From assembly GCF_900114065.1 (NCBI RefSeq), contig NZ_FORS01000001.1, positions 825,917-889,916 on the forward strand: a DNA stretch of 64,000 nt, in the 5' to 3' direction. The position numbers and the translations under genes are program-made. This document shows positions 25,564 through 34,011 of this stretch, in pieces. How positions within the stretch are numbered: the stretch's first letter is position 1; each line of letters starts with the position of its first letter. The notes beneath the pieces are model-generated. The model saw only the letters and a list, made by a program, of their open reading frames with translations, ran no database searches and was not told where the DNA came from. This DNA comes from Stutzerimonas kunmingensis. GTDB lineage: Bacteria > Pseudomonadota > Gammaproteobacteria > Pseudomonadales > Pseudomonadaceae.

Positions 25564-26027
25564 TCGGGCTTCGCAGGCTCGCGGGACAGCCGCTCGATCT
25601 CCTCGCGGAATTCGTTGAGGTCCTGGAAGCGGCGGTAGACCGAGGCAAAGCGGATATAGGCGACCTCGTCGAGCTTCTGCAGCTCGGCCATCACCAGCTC
25701 GCCGAGCACCCGCGACTTGATTTCGCGCTCGCCGGTGGCGCGCAGCTGATGCTTGATATGGGCGATGGCCGCTTCGAGACGCTCGACGCTGACCGGACGC
25801 TTTTCCAGCGCACGCTGCATGCCGGCGCGCAGTTTCTGCTCGTCGAACGGCTGTCGGCTGCCATCGGACTTGATCAGGCGCGGCATCACCAGCTCGGCGG
25901 TTTCGAAGGTGGTGAAACGCTCGCCACAGGCCAGACACTCGCGGCGGCGGCGCACCTGATCGCCTTCGGCAACCAGGCGGGAATCGATGACCTTGGTATC
26001 GTTGGCGGCACAGAAGGGACAATGCAT
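25560..26027 (-). CDS. nrdR: transcriptional repressor NrdR
   Basis: A 155-residue regulator of ribonucleotide reductase genes. The N-terminal zinc ribbon is [17 protein letters not shown] with [12 protein letters not shown]. It is followed by an ATP-cone domain (about 49-139: [20 protein letters not shown] and later [20 protein letters not shown]). It senses dATP/ATP and represses nrd promoters. The ATG at 26027 places MHCPFC at the start as in all family members. The nrdR-ribD order is conserved in proteobacteria. Confidence 0.96.
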   Translation of the reverse strand: MHCPFCAANDTKVIDSRLVAEGDQVRRRRECLACGERFTTFETAELVMPRLIKSDGSRQPFDEQKLRAGMQRALEKRPVSVERLEAAIAHIKHQLRATGEREIKSRVLGELVMAELQKLDEVAYIRFASVYRRFQDLNEFREEIERLSREPAKPE

Positions 26028-26139
26028 GGGGCTGAAATCGGTCGTACGTCGGGACGGCCATGGTAGCGCATCCGACCCGCAAGACAAGGCGACGGCTTTG
26101 CTGCTATACAACCCGCAATCATCGTTCAGGAGGCTGTCC

Positions 26140-26565
26140 GTGCCGCCACGTTTTTTCGTTCTCCCTGCCTTCCTGACCTTGCTCGCCGGCTGCAGCAGCC
26201 AACCCAGCGAGCCGCCGACCGCGCCGGTCGAGCTGAGCACTGCCCCGCACTCCAAATTGCTCAACGAACTGAGCGGCAGCCTGATCGGCGCGCCGGCTGG
26301 CAGCGACGTCGAACTCGCCTTACTGGAAGTCGATCGCCGCGACCAGCCAGACCGCCTGCTGAGCAACGTGCAGCTCAAGGGCCGCGGCAGCGAATTGCCA
26401 TTCATCCTGCAGTTCAACCCGGACACTTTCCGTCCAGGCCAGCGCGTGGAGCTGCGCGGCCGTGTCACGCGAGCGGGACAGCTGATCATGCGCCTGCCAT
26501 CGCGCAGCATTGCCAGCCCCGCCAGCCAAGCGCTCGGCCCGCTACAGCTGGTCCCGGCGCCGTGA
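26140..26565 (+). CDS. YbaY/YscW-type outer-membrane lipoprotein
   Basis: A 141-residue lipoprotein. The N-terminus [20 protein letters not shown] has the lipobox LLAGC, with the acylated Cys at about residue 17. The remainder is a YbaY/YscW beta domain ([20 protein letters not shown], then [20 protein letters not shown]). Such proteins act as pilotin-like lipoproteins or have unknown envelope roles. The start is GTG at 26140 with AGGAGG six bases upstream. Its stop overlaps the methyltransferase start (GTGA). It is divergent from nrdR. Confidence 0.82.
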   Translation: MPPRFFVLPAFLTLLAGCSSQPSEPPTAPVELSTAPHSKLLNELSGSLIGAPAGSDVELALLEVDRRDQPDRLLSNVQLKGRGSELPFILQFNPDTFRPGQRVELRGRVTRAGQLIMRLPSRSIASPASQALGPLQLVPAP

Positions 26566-27218
26566 CGGCACCGGCACCCTTACAGGCGGCATTGAACGAT
26601 CTGCTGGGCGACGCAGACCTGGTTGCCGAGCCGCTGCCGGGCACCGATCTGCGACTCTGGCTGATCGACGCCGCCAACATGGATCGCGCCTTCAGCCCCG
26701 AGGAAACCCGGCGGATACTCGAAGAGCCGCCGTACTGGAGCTTTTGCTGGGCCAGCGGCCTGGTGCTGGCGCGCTGGCTGGCCGAACGGCCGGAATGGGT
26801 GCGCGGCAAGCGCGTGCTCGATTTCGGCGCGGGCTCGGGCGTCGCCGCCATCGCCGCGGCCAAGGCGGGCGCTGCCGAAGTGGTGGCCTGCGACCTGGAC
26901 CCGCTGGCGCTCGCCGCCTGCCAGGCCAACGCCGCGCTGAATGAGGTCGAGCTACGCTATTCGCAGGACTTCTTCGGCGAAGCGGATCGCTACGACCTGA
27001 TCATCGTTGCCGACGTGCTCTACGATCGCGCCAACCTGCCGCTGCTGGATCACTTCCTCAGTCGCGGACGCGAAGCACTGGTGGCCGACTCACGGGTGCG
27101 CGATTTTGCTCATCCGCTCTATCGGCGTCTGGACGTGCTGGATGCCTGCACCTGGCCGGATCTGGCAGAGCCTGCGGAATTCAGGCGCGTTAGCCTCTAT
27201 CACGCCGCAAGGAAATGA
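26562..27218 (+). CDS. class I SAM-dependent methyltransferase (METTL20/PrmA-like)
   Basis: A 218-residue Rossmann-fold methyltransferase. Motif I is [20 protein letters not shown] and motif II is [20 protein letters not shown]. The post-motif region [20 protein letters not shown] fits the ETF-beta lysine methyltransferase/nicotinamide N-methyltransferase-like group. It probably methylates a protein lysine or a small molecule; the target is unknown. The start is GTG at 26562, overlapping the lipoprotein stop by four bases. Confidence 0.85.
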   Translation: MTAPAPLQAALNDLLGDADLVAEPLPGTDLRLWLIDAANMDRAFSPEETRRILEEPPYWSFCWASGLVLARWLAERPEWVRGKRVLDFGAGSGVAAIAAAKAGAAEVVACDLDPLALAACQANAALNEVELRYSQDFFGEADRYDLIIVADVLYDRANLPLLDHFLSRGREALVADSRVRDFAHPLYRRLDVLDACTWPDLAEPAEFRRVSLYHAARK

Positions 27219-27297
27219 AAGCTGAAGAGTCTGAGGTAGCGTGGAAAACCACGAAACGTTTTCCGCCGAGATGTGCCGCCGCGACCGGAGACCAGAC

Positions 27298-27819
27298 ATG
27301 ATCGACGACACCCTGCGTCTGTTCTTTGCCCTGCCCTGTCCACCCGCGCAGGCAGAGGCCATCTGCACCTGGCGTGACAGCCAGGCTCTCGACGGCCGGG
27401 CCGTGGCACGCGTCAACCTGCACCTGACTCTGGCCTTTATCGGCGAGCAACCGAAGAATCACCTCGATGCCCTGTTGCAAATGGCCGCGACGGTGCGGGC
27501 CGACTCATTCAACCTCTCGCTCGACCGCCTGACCACCATCGGTAAAGGCTTCATCTGCCTGCAGCCTTCCTCCACACCTTCCGAACTGCTGCAGCTGGTC
27601 GAAGCACTGACCGAACGGCTGGCGGCGCTTGGCGTGGTGCTCGACTGCCGGCCATTCCTGCCACACCTGACGTTGAGCCGCCAGGCCCGGAGCCGAGCGC
27701 AGAAACCGGCACCGGATTTCAGCTGGCACGTCGACCGCTTCGTGCTCTACCGCTCCCGCAATACCGAGGATGGTGTGCGCTACGACGAACTGGGAAGCTG
27801 GTCTCTGGCTGCGCCGTAG
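27298..27819 (+). CDS. thpR: RNA 2',3'-cyclic phosphodiesterase (2H family)
   Basis: A 173-residue 2H phosphoesterase. The two catalytic motifs are HLTLAFIG (about residues 40-47) and HLTLSRQ (about 122-128). The N-terminus LRLFFALPCPPAQAEAI is typical of ThpR (LigT). It hydrolyses 2',3'-cyclic phosphate ends of RNA in vitro. The ATG at 27298 is preferred because GGAG sits seven bases upstream. A GTG at 27241 would add 19 residues. It is convergent with the TusA-like gene. Confidence 0.9.
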   Translation: MIDDTLRLFFALPCPPAQAEAICTWRDSQALDGRAVARVNLHLTLAFIGEQPKNHLDALLQMAATVRADSFNLSLDRLTTIGKGFICLQPSSTPSELLQLVEALTERLAALGVVLDCRPFLPHLTLSRQARSRAQKPAPDFSWHVDRFVLYRSRNTEDGVRYDELGSWSLAAP

Positions 27820-27850
27820 CGACCGCTCAGGGCCGCCATGGCACTGTCGT

Positions 27851-28090
27851 TCAACGTGGCACTTCGATCAGAAAACGAAACAGTGCGCCATGTTGCTCCA
27901 CCGCCAGGCAGTTATAGCCCTTGGATTTGGTGTCCTCCGGAATGCCATGCACCGACTGCGAGCAATCGGTCACCACCTCGAGCAACTGACCCGGCTGCAT
28001 CGTTTCCAGGGTTTCCAGCGTAGCGATGGCGTTGTACGGGCAGTGCTCGCCACGTAGATCAAGCGAGAGATTCGGTTTGGCCTGGCTCAC
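27851..28090 (-). CDS. TusA/YeeD-family sulfur carrier
   Basis: A 79-residue SirA/TusA fold protein. The conserved start is LDLRGEHCPYNAIATLETLE, with the active Cys in the CPxx motif (CPYN instead of CPxP). It starts at GTG 28090 with AAGGAG upstream and overlaps the end of the YeeE-type transporter gene by 32 bases. In this pairing the small protein (YeeD/TsuB) accepts sulfur from thiosulfate brought in by the membrane protein. The sulfur destination here is not known. Confidence 0.85.
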   Translation of the reverse strand: MSQAKPNLSLDLRGEHCPYNAIATLETLETMQPGQLLEVVTDCSQSVHGIPEDTKSKGYNCLAVEQHGALFRFLIEVPR

Positions 28091-29285
28091 GGGCAGGACT
28101 CCTTTTCGATTGGAAACGACGGGCATTGAGGTGCACCAGCAACATGGCGATGGCCAGGCCGGCAAAGGTCAATAGCAAACCACTGGCCGGGCCGAAGCTC
28201 TCCAGCAGATTGATCTTCGGATAGGGCAGCGCCAGCGATGTGCCGAGTTGGTCCCAGTAGACGGCGACCAATGTGCCGCCGATGACATTACCGACGCCGA
28301 CCACCCAGAAGTGCACCTGCCCTTCCATGGCGCGATACATCCAGCCGGTTTCGCAGCCGCCAGCGACGACGATACCGATGCCGAACAGCACACCACCGAT
28401 GATTGCGTTTGGGCCCATCCAGAAAATCTTCGGGCTTGCCCCCAGCGCGATGGCGCCGAAAGTACCGACGCAGGCCACCGCCATGCCCAGCAGGATGCCG
28501 TAGGCGGCGCGGGTGCGGCCGGTGGTCCAGAGATCGCGGGCAGCGCTGGTGAAGCAGATCTGTGCGCGCTCGATCAGCCCGCCGAACAACAAGCCGAACA
28601 GCACGGCCATGCCGAGCACCAGCGAAGCATCGAAGCGCCAGGCGGCGAACGCGATCGCGAGCACCGCAACCGCCGTGCCGATCCGGGCCTGTAATGTGGC
28701 CCGCCGCCGTGTGCCTTCCATGTCGCCAAACAGGGAACTGGCCTGGCTACCGACCTTCAGCGGCGTGCGCAGCCAGGGTAGCAGGCAGATCTTCACGCCA
28801 ACCCAGGCGCCACCCACGGTGGCCAGCATGAAGGCCCAGGCGTGCAGCGAGAACATCGGAATGCCGGTGAAGAAGGCCGCCAGGTTGCAGCCCATCGCCA
28901 GGCGCGCGCCGAAGCCGGCGATCACCCCGCCGATCAGCCCCTGCAGCAAACGTCGTTTACTCGTCGGCCAGCGCAGGCTGACGTTGTTCGCCCACAGCGC
29001 CGCGCAAAGTGCGCCAAGCAACATACCGATGATCATCACGCCATCTACACGATCGAGCGGCGTGCCGGACAAGCCGATCAGCTTGAAGTAGCTCCACTCC
29101 TCGGGCGCGTAACCAAACCAGGAAATGACGTGTCCACCCCAGCGGGTGAACTCTCCGGTGACGGCCCAGAAGGTGCCGGTGATGGCAAAGTAGTAAGCGG
29201 AGGCGACGCCTAGCGCAACAAGCGCGGGCAATGGCGACCAGAAGCGCACGAGATAGCGCTCCCGGAAGTCGGAGAGGAAAGTCAT
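28059..29285 (-). CDS. YeeE/YedE-family thiosulfate (sulfur) transporter
   Basis: A 408-residue membrane protein with about ten hydrophobic helices. The conserved Cys motifs of YeeE/TsuA are visible: GARLAMGCNLAAFFTGIP and AGGCETGWMYRAMEGQVHFW. Thiosulfate would move through these Cys-lined constrictions to the partner TusA-like protein, whose gene overlaps the end of this one. The ATG at 29285 is chosen over a TTG six bases upstream because GGAG lies six bases before it. It is divergent from the CnoX gene. Confidence 0.88.
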   Translation of the reverse strand: MTFLSDFRERYLVRFWSPLPALVALGVASAYYFAITGTFWAVTGEFTRWGGHVISWFGYAPEEWSYFKLIGLSGTPLDRVDGVMIIGMLLGALCAALWANNVSLRWPTSKRRLLQGLIGGVIAGFGARLAMGCNLAAFFTGIPMFSLHAWAFMLATVGGAWVGVKICLLPWLRTPLKVGSQASSLFGDMEGTRRRATLQARIGTAVAVLAIAFAAWRFDASLVLGMAVLFGLLFGGLIERAQICFTSAARDLWTTGRTRAAYGILLGMAVACVGTFGAIALGASPKIFWMGPNAIIGGVLFGIGIVVAGGCETGWMYRAMEGQVHFWVVGVGNVIGGTLVAVYWDQLGTSLALPYPKINLLESFGPASGLLLTFAGLAIAMLLVHLNARRFQSKRSPAREPGQTESLA

Positions 29286-29490
29286 GTACAACTCCTTTGA
29301 CGCGCGACTGCAAACGCCGCACCGGTCTAGGAAAAAGGTGTTGCCTCAACGCCGCAGGCAAGTGCCCTGCCGCGCCGGGCGGCGAAACCATAGTCCAATA
29401 CCCCGCCGCATGCGAGCCCTTGCTTCCGAAGTCAAGCGCCCCCACATACCATGCACGCCTTTCCTGTCATTTGTGCCCACGAGAATCCCG

Positions 29491-30360
29491 ATGAGCCAGA
29501 CGCCCTATATCTTCGATGTCACTACCGCCAGCTTCGAACAGCTGGTGCTCGAAAACTCGTTTCACAAGCCGGTACTGGTCGACTTCTGGGCCGAATGGTG
29601 CGCGCCGTGCAAGGCGCTGATGCCAATGCTGGCGAAGATCGCCGAGGAGTATCAGGGCGAGCTGCTGCTGGCCAAGGTCAATTGCGACGTCGAACCGGAT
29701 GTCGTGGCCCGCTTCGGCATCCGCAGCCTGCCGACCGTGGTGTTGTTCAAGGATGGTCAGCCAGTGGACGGTTTCGCCGGTGCGCAGCCCGAATCGGCGA
29801 TTCGCGCGATGCTCGAGCCCCACGTGCAGGCTCCGGCGACGCCGCAGGGCAACCTGCTGGAAAGCGCGCAGGCCGCCTTCGCTGAAGGCCGTTTCGCCGA
29901 GGCCGAGGCGCAGCTGCAGCAGCTGCTGAGTGAAGACAACGAGAACGCTGCCGGGCTGATTCTTTATGCCCGCTGCCTGGCCGAGCGCGGAGAACTGGGC
30001 GAAGCGGAAACGGTGCTCAACGCGGTAAAAGGCGATGAGCACAAGCAGGCTCTGGCCGGCGCCCGTGCTCAGCTGACGTTTCTGCGCCAGGCCAACGACC
30101 TGCCGGAAGTCGCCACCCTGAAGAGTCGCCTGGCGCAGAACGGCGAGGACGATGAAGCGGCGTATCAGCTGGCCATCCAGCAACTGGCTCGCCAGCAATA
30201 CGAGGCGGCGCTCGACGGCCTGCTCAAGCTGTTCGTGCGCAACCGCGGCTACGCCGATGGGCAGCCGCACAAGACGCTGCTACAGGTTTTCGATCTGCTG
30301 GGTAATGACCACCCGCTGGTGACGCTGTACCGCCGCAAGCTTTACCAGGCGATCTACTGA
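29491..30360 (+). CDS. cnoX: thioredoxin-fold co-chaperone CnoX/YbbN
   Basis: A 289-residue protein with an N-terminal thioredoxin domain (1-110) and a C-terminal TPR region (about 125-289). The active site is FWAEWCAPCKALMPML, with both Cys residues; the E. coli protein has a degenerate SxxC. Helical repeats include LLESAQAAFAEGRFAEAEAQ and ARCLAERGELGEAETVLNAV. It protects and transfers clients to GroEL and DnaK under oxidative stress in related species. The ATG at 29491 is where the domain begins; upstream open frame is not conserved-looking. Confidence 0.9.
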   Translation: MSQTPYIFDVTTASFEQLVLENSFHKPVLVDFWAEWCAPCKALMPMLAKIAEEYQGELLLAKVNCDVEPDVVARFGIRSLPTVVLFKDGQPVDGFAGAQPESAIRAMLEPHVQAPATPQGNLLESAQAAFAEGRFAEAEAQLQQLLSEDNENAAGLILYARCLAERGELGEAETVLNAVKGDEHKQALAGARAQLTFLRQANDLPEVATLKSRLAQNGEDDEAAYQLAIQQLARQQYEAALDGLLKLFVRNRGYADGQPHKTLLQVFDLLGNDHPLVTLYRRKLYQAIY

Positions 30361-30386
30361 TCGCGGGCAAACCTCCGGCGTGCCCA

Positions 30387-30737
30387 TCAGGAAGGCGCGC
30401 CGACCCAGTGATAGCAAGCCGAGTCGGCGCCGTGCTCGACCTTCACCTCGTCACAGTGACGCAAGCGCACCAGCAGCCGCTTGGCCAGCAGCGCATTGCC
30501 GGCAAGCGCTTCCAGTTCGGCGAGCAATTCCGGGCCGTCCAGTTTGCCGGCGCAGCGCAGTCGCTCCCGCGCGCTGTGCCACAGGGCATCGCCAGGTGGC
30601 GTCGCAGGCGCCGGGACGCCGCCCGCCGCAGCCTCATCGGTGCCGACGCTACGGGTCAGGTTCATCCAGTCCTGGGCGTCCAGCTCGATTTCCAGATCGA
30701 CCGGCCAATCTCCTATGCGTCCGCGGATTCGAATCAT
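30387..30737 (-). CDS. conserved hypothetical protein, 116 residues
   Basis: A soluble 116-residue protein. The N-terminus MIRIRGRIGDWPVDLEIELD forms probable beta strands, followed by a Pro/Ala-rich linker and a helical C-terminus (DGPELLAELEALAGNALLAK) ending SACYHWVGAPS. I do not recognise a named family. The ATG is preceded by GGAGGGAC, a good ribosome-binding site. It lies between cnoX (convergent) and the zinc-uptake-like operon (divergent). Confidence 0.7.
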   Translation of the reverse strand: MIRIRGRIGDWPVDLEIELDAQDWMNLTRSVGTDEAAAGGVPAPATPPGDALWHSARERLRCAGKLDGPELLAELEALAGNALLAKRLLVRLRHCDEVKVEHGADSACYHWVGAPS

Positions 30738-30804
30738 GCTGTCCCTCCAGAGCTATGCGCTCATCCTCACATGAAGGCAGCGGACTGGCCAGCCGCACGG
30801 CAAA

Positions 30805-30824
30805 GTTGTTATAACGTAACGAAC
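30805..30824. promoter_or_regulatory. Zur-box-like sequence upstream of the zinc-uptake operon
   Basis: GTTGTTATAACGTAACGAAC contains GTTATAACGTAAC, 12 of 13 positions identical to the GTTATAACATAAC core I associate with Zur sites. It lies 20 bases upstream of the DUF2796 gene. The full palindrome is imperfect, so this is a candidate only. Confidence 0.4.
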
Positions 30825-30844
30825 CCCTTTCGATGGAGCCGACC

Positions 30845-31462
30845 ATGCGCCACCTACTCTTTGCCGTGCCTATGCTTCTGCTGCCCCTGAGCTACAGCCA
30901 AGCACATGAAGACGATCATCACCATGAACACGAAGGCGCGACCAGCCTGGGTGCGCATGAGCATGGCGCGGCGCGCCTGAATGCGGCACTGGATGGCAAT
31001 CAGCTGGAGCTGGAGCTGATCAGCCCGGCGATGAACCTGCTCGGTTTCGAGCACGCTGCTGCCAGCGCAGCAGATGAGGCGAAGATCGCCAGCGTACGCT
31101 CGCAACTGGAACAACCTCTGGCCCTGTTCGGCCTCCCGGCGGCGGCAGGTTGCAGCGTCAGTGAGCAGCAGTTTGCCGGCGAACTGCTCGGCTCGGCCCA
31201 TGCGGGCTATCAGCGCGGCGATGATCACGAACACAAGCAGGAGGATAAGCACGACCACGACGACCACGAAGCCGGTGGCCACAGCGATATCGAAGCGCAC
31301 TACCAACTCGACTGCAGCAACCCAGAGGCGCTGCGCGCACTGGATCTCACACGGCTGTTCGAAAGCTTTCCCGGCACGGAAAAGATTCAGGTACAACTGA
31401 TCGGCCCGAGCGGCCAGCAGGGCACGGAACTGACGCCGGCCCGCGCGCAGTTGCCCTTCTGA
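30845..31462 (+). CDS. DUF2796 histidine-rich periplasmic zinc-binding protein (ZrgA-like)
   Basis: A 205-residue exported protein with signal peptide MRHLLFAVPMLLLPLSYSQA. The mature N-terminus is HEDDHHHEHEG, and a second His/Asp cluster occurs mid-protein (DDHEHKQEDKHDHDDHEAGG). The conserved DUF2796 start is LGAHEHGAARLNAALDGNQL. The His clusters indicate metal, most likely zinc, binding. It heads an operon with an ABC ATPase, an FtsX-like permease and a DUF3299 protein, the same set as Vibrio zrg and, as I recall, P. aeruginosa PA4063-PA4066. Confidence 0.85.
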   Translation: MRHLLFAVPMLLLPLSYSQAHEDDHHHEHEGATSLGAHEHGAARLNAALDGNQLELELISPAMNLLGFEHAAASAADEAKIASVRSQLEQPLALFGLPAAAGCSVSEQQFAGELLGSAHAGYQRGDDHEHKQEDKHDHDDHEAGGHSDIEAHYQLDCSNPEALRALDLTRLFESFPGTEKIQVQLIGPSGQQGTELTPARAQLPF

Positions 31463-31479
31463 ACCAGCACTGGACCCCG

Positions 31480-32187
31480 ATGAGCGCTCCACTCCTCGCA
31501 ATCGACAACCTCGGCTTCGCCTGGCCCCGCCAGGCCGAGCTGCTGGACATTCCCACGTTTCGCCTCGAACGCGGCGAAAGCCTGTTCCTCAAGGGCCCGT
31601 CGGGCAGCGGCAAGACCACCCTGCTCGGCCTGATCGGCGGTGTGCAGAAAGCCGGCCGCGGCAGTATCCGCCTGCTCGACCGCGACCTCGGCAGTCTGTC
31701 GGCCGGTGCCCGTGACCGCTTCCGCGTCGATCACACCGGCTACATCTTCCAGCAGTTCAACCTGCTGCCTTTTCTTTCGGTACGCGAGAACGTCGGCCTG
31801 CCCTGCCATTTTTCGCCGCTGCGTGCCGAACGTGCGCGCAAGCGCCACGGCAGTACGGACGCCGCGGCGGCGAGCCTGCTGGAGCATCTGGGACTGCCCC
31901 CGGAGCTGTTCGAGCGTCGTGCCGATGCGCTCTCCATCGGCCAGCAGCAACGCGTCGCTGCTGCCCGCGCACTGATCGGCCAGCCGGAGCTGGTCATCGC
32001 CGACGAGCCGACCTCGGCGCTGGATGCGGATAGCCGCGAAGTCTTTCTGCAGCTGCTGTTCTCCGAGTGCCGCGCAGCCGGCGCGAGCCTGCTGTTCGTC
32101 AGCCATGATCAGAGCCTGGCGCCTCTGTTCGACCGTAGCCTGTCGCTGGCCGAACTCAATCGCGCGACGCGCGCAGTGGAGTGCTGA
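31480..32187 (+). CDS. ABC transporter ATP-binding protein (LolD/MacB-like)
   Basis: A 235-residue ATPase. Walker A is KGPSGSGKTTLLG (about residues 37-49). The Q-loop follows in GYIFQQFNLLPFLS. The signature is LSIGQQQRVAAARAL (SIGQQ in place of SGGQQ) and Walker B is LVIADEPTSALD. It pairs with the FtsX-like permease starting three bases downstream, as in the MacB/LolCDE class, which drive mechanical work instead of classical import. In this operon it probably supports zinc acquisition with the DUF2796 protein. Confidence 0.9.
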   Translation: MSAPLLAIDNLGFAWPRQAELLDIPTFRLERGESLFLKGPSGSGKTTLLGLIGGVQKAGRGSIRLLDRDLGSLSAGARDRFRVDHTGYIFQQFNLLPFLSVRENVGLPCHFSPLRAERARKRHGSTDAAAASLLEHLGLPPELFERRADALSIGQQQRVAAARALIGQPELVIADEPTSALDADSREVFLQLLFSECRAAGASLLFVSHDQSLAPLFDRSLSLAELNRATRAVEC

Positions 32188-32190
32188 GCG

Positions 32191-33456
32191 ATGTATCTCC
32201 TGCGCCTGGCCCTGGCGAGCCTAAACAATCGGCGCTTCACCGCCCTGCTGACCGTGTTCGCCATCGCCCTCTCGGTGTGCCTGCTGCTCGCCGTCGAACG
32301 GGTGCGCAACGAAACCCGCGCCAGCTTCGCCAGCACCATCAGCGGCACCGATCTGGTGGTCGGTGCGCGCTCCGGCTCGGTCAATCTGTTGCTGTACTCG
32401 GTGTTCCGCATCGGCAATGCGACCAACAACATCCGTTGGGACAGCTACCAGCGCTTCGCCGAACACCCGCGGGTCGCTTGGGCGATCCCGATTTCCCTGG
32501 GCGACTCCCATCGTGGCTACCGCGTAATGGGCACCAACACGGCCTATTTCGAGCATTACCGCTACGGTCGCAAACAGCCGCTGCAACTGGCCGAAGGCCG
32601 CGCCTTCGAAAGCGACCCGTTCGAGGTTGTGCTTGGCGCGGAAGTGGCTAGTGCACTGGGCTACAAACTCGACGACAGCATCGTCCTCGCACATGGCGTA
32701 GCGCGTGTCAGCCTCGTACAGCACGATGACAAACCGTTCCGCGTGGTCGGCGTGCTGCAGCGCACCGGCACGCCGGTCGACCGTACCCTGCACATCAGTC
32801 TGGCCGGCATGGAAGCGCTGCATGTCGACTGGCAGAACGGCATGCCGGCCCGCGGTGCCGGGCGTATCGACGCCGAGCAAGCGCGGGCACTCGATTTACA
32901 GCCGCAGCAGATCACTGCGGTCCTGCTCGGTTTGAACAGCAAGGTCGCCACCTTCACCCTGCAACGGGAAATCAACCAGTACCGCAGCGAGCCGCTGCTG
33001 GCGATCCTGCCCGGCGTCGCCCTGCAGGAGCTCTGGAGCCTGATGGGCACGGCCGAGAAAGCGCTGTTCGTGGTCTCGCTGTTCGTCGTGCTGACCGGCC
33101 TGATCGGCATGCTCACGGCGATCCTCACCAGCCTCAACGAGCGACGCCGGGAGATGGCGATCCTGCGCTCGGTGGGTGCTCGCCCCTGGCATATCGCCGC
33201 GCTATTGATCATCGAGGCGTTCGGCCTGGCCCTCGCGGGCACGCTGCTGGGGCTGGCGCTGCTGTATATCAGCATCGCCATCGCGCAGTCGCCGCTGCAG
33301 AGCCTCTACGGCCTTTATCTGCCGCTGGCCTGGCCGAGCGCCTATGAGTGGGGACTGCTCGGCGCTATCCTGCTGGCGGCACTGCTGATGGGCAGCGTGC
33401 CGGCCTGGCGGGCCTATCGCCAATCGCTGGCCGATGGCCTGTCGATTCGACTGTGA
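32191..33456 (+). CDS. FtsX-like ABC permease
   Basis: A 421-residue MacB/FtsX-type permease. TM1 is near the N-terminus (FTALLTVFAIALSVCLLLAV). A large periplasmic domain follows (about 45-285). Three further helices are near the C-terminus: FVVSLFVVLTGLIGMLTAIL, ALLIIEAFGLALAGTLLGLA and GLLGAILLAALLMGSVPAW. NERRREMAILRSVGARPWHI is the conserved cytoplasmic coupling loop. It is co-transcribed with the ATPase and the DUF3299 gene (nine-base gap). Confidence 0.9.
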   Translation: MYLLRLALASLNNRRFTALLTVFAIALSVCLLLAVERVRNETRASFASTISGTDLVVGARSGSVNLLLYSVFRIGNATNNIRWDSYQRFAEHPRVAWAIPISLGDSHRGYRVMGTNTAYFEHYRYGRKQPLQLAEGRAFESDPFEVVLGAEVASALGYKLDDSIVLAHGVARVSLVQHDDKPFRVVGVLQRTGTPVDRTLHISLAGMEALHVDWQNGMPARGAGRIDAEQARALDLQPQQITAVLLGLNSKVATFTLQREINQYRSEPLLAILPGVALQELWSLMGTAEKALFVVSLFVVLTGLIGMLTAILTSLNERRREMAILRSVGARPWHIAALLIIEAFGLALAGTLLGLALLYISIAIAQSPLQSLYGLYLPLAWPSAYEWGLLGAILLAALLMGSVPAWRAYRQSLADGLSIRL

Positions 33457-33464
33457 GGAACCCG

Positions 33465-33977
33465 ATGTCGCGCCTGCTGCTTGCTCTGCTACTGGCCTGT
33501 GCGGTCTCTGCGTATGCCGATGACGTCCGCGATCTACAGTGGTCGGAGCTGATTCCCGAGGGTGCGCCGCCACCACCGCCGCCAATGGCCATGCATGACA
33601 TGTCGCAGCTGGCCGATGCACTCGCTGCCGAGGCTGGGCCGGCTGCCGCACAACAGTCGCCGGCCGCGCCAGTGGTCGAAGCCCTCGATGGGCAGATGGT
33701 GAAGTTGCCGGGGTATATCGTGCCGCTGGACATGACCGAGGAAGGGCGCGTCATCGAATTCCTGCTGGTGCCCTACTTCGGCGCCTGCATTCACGTGCCC
33801 CCGCCGCCATCCAACCAGATCGTGCATGCCACCAGCGAGCTGGGCGTGCGGGTGGAAGCGCTATATGAACCGTTCTGGATCGAGGGCCCGCTGAGGGTGG
33901 AACACGCCAGCAGCGAGCTGGCGGAGTCTGGTTATCGCATGCAGGCACAGAAGATCTATCCCTACGAATTGCAGTAA
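33465..33977 (+). CDS. DUF3299 periplasmic protein (ZrgD-like)
   Basis: A 170-residue exported protein with signal peptide MSRLLLALLLACAVSAYA. A Pro-rich stretch (GAPPPPPPMAMHDMSQ) is followed by the DUF3299 domain, with GYIVPLDM, LLVPYFGACIHVPPPPSNQI and ALYEPFWIEGPL. The conserved Cys-His-Pro segment could bind metal. It is the last gene of the zinc-uptake-like operon, and its function in homologous systems is unresolved. The ATG at 33465 follows TGAGGAACCCG. Confidence 0.85.
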   Translation: MSRLLLALLLACAVSAYADDVRDLQWSELIPEGAPPPPPPMAMHDMSQLADALAAEAGPAAAQQSPAAPVVEALDGQMVKLPGYIVPLDMTEEGRVIEFLLVPYFGACIHVPPPPSNQIVHATSELGVRVEALYEPFWIEGPLRVEHASSELAESGYRMQAQKIYPYELQ

Positions 33978-34011
33978 TCACCAGCCGGCAGGTTACGTTC
34001 TGCCAGCTCGA

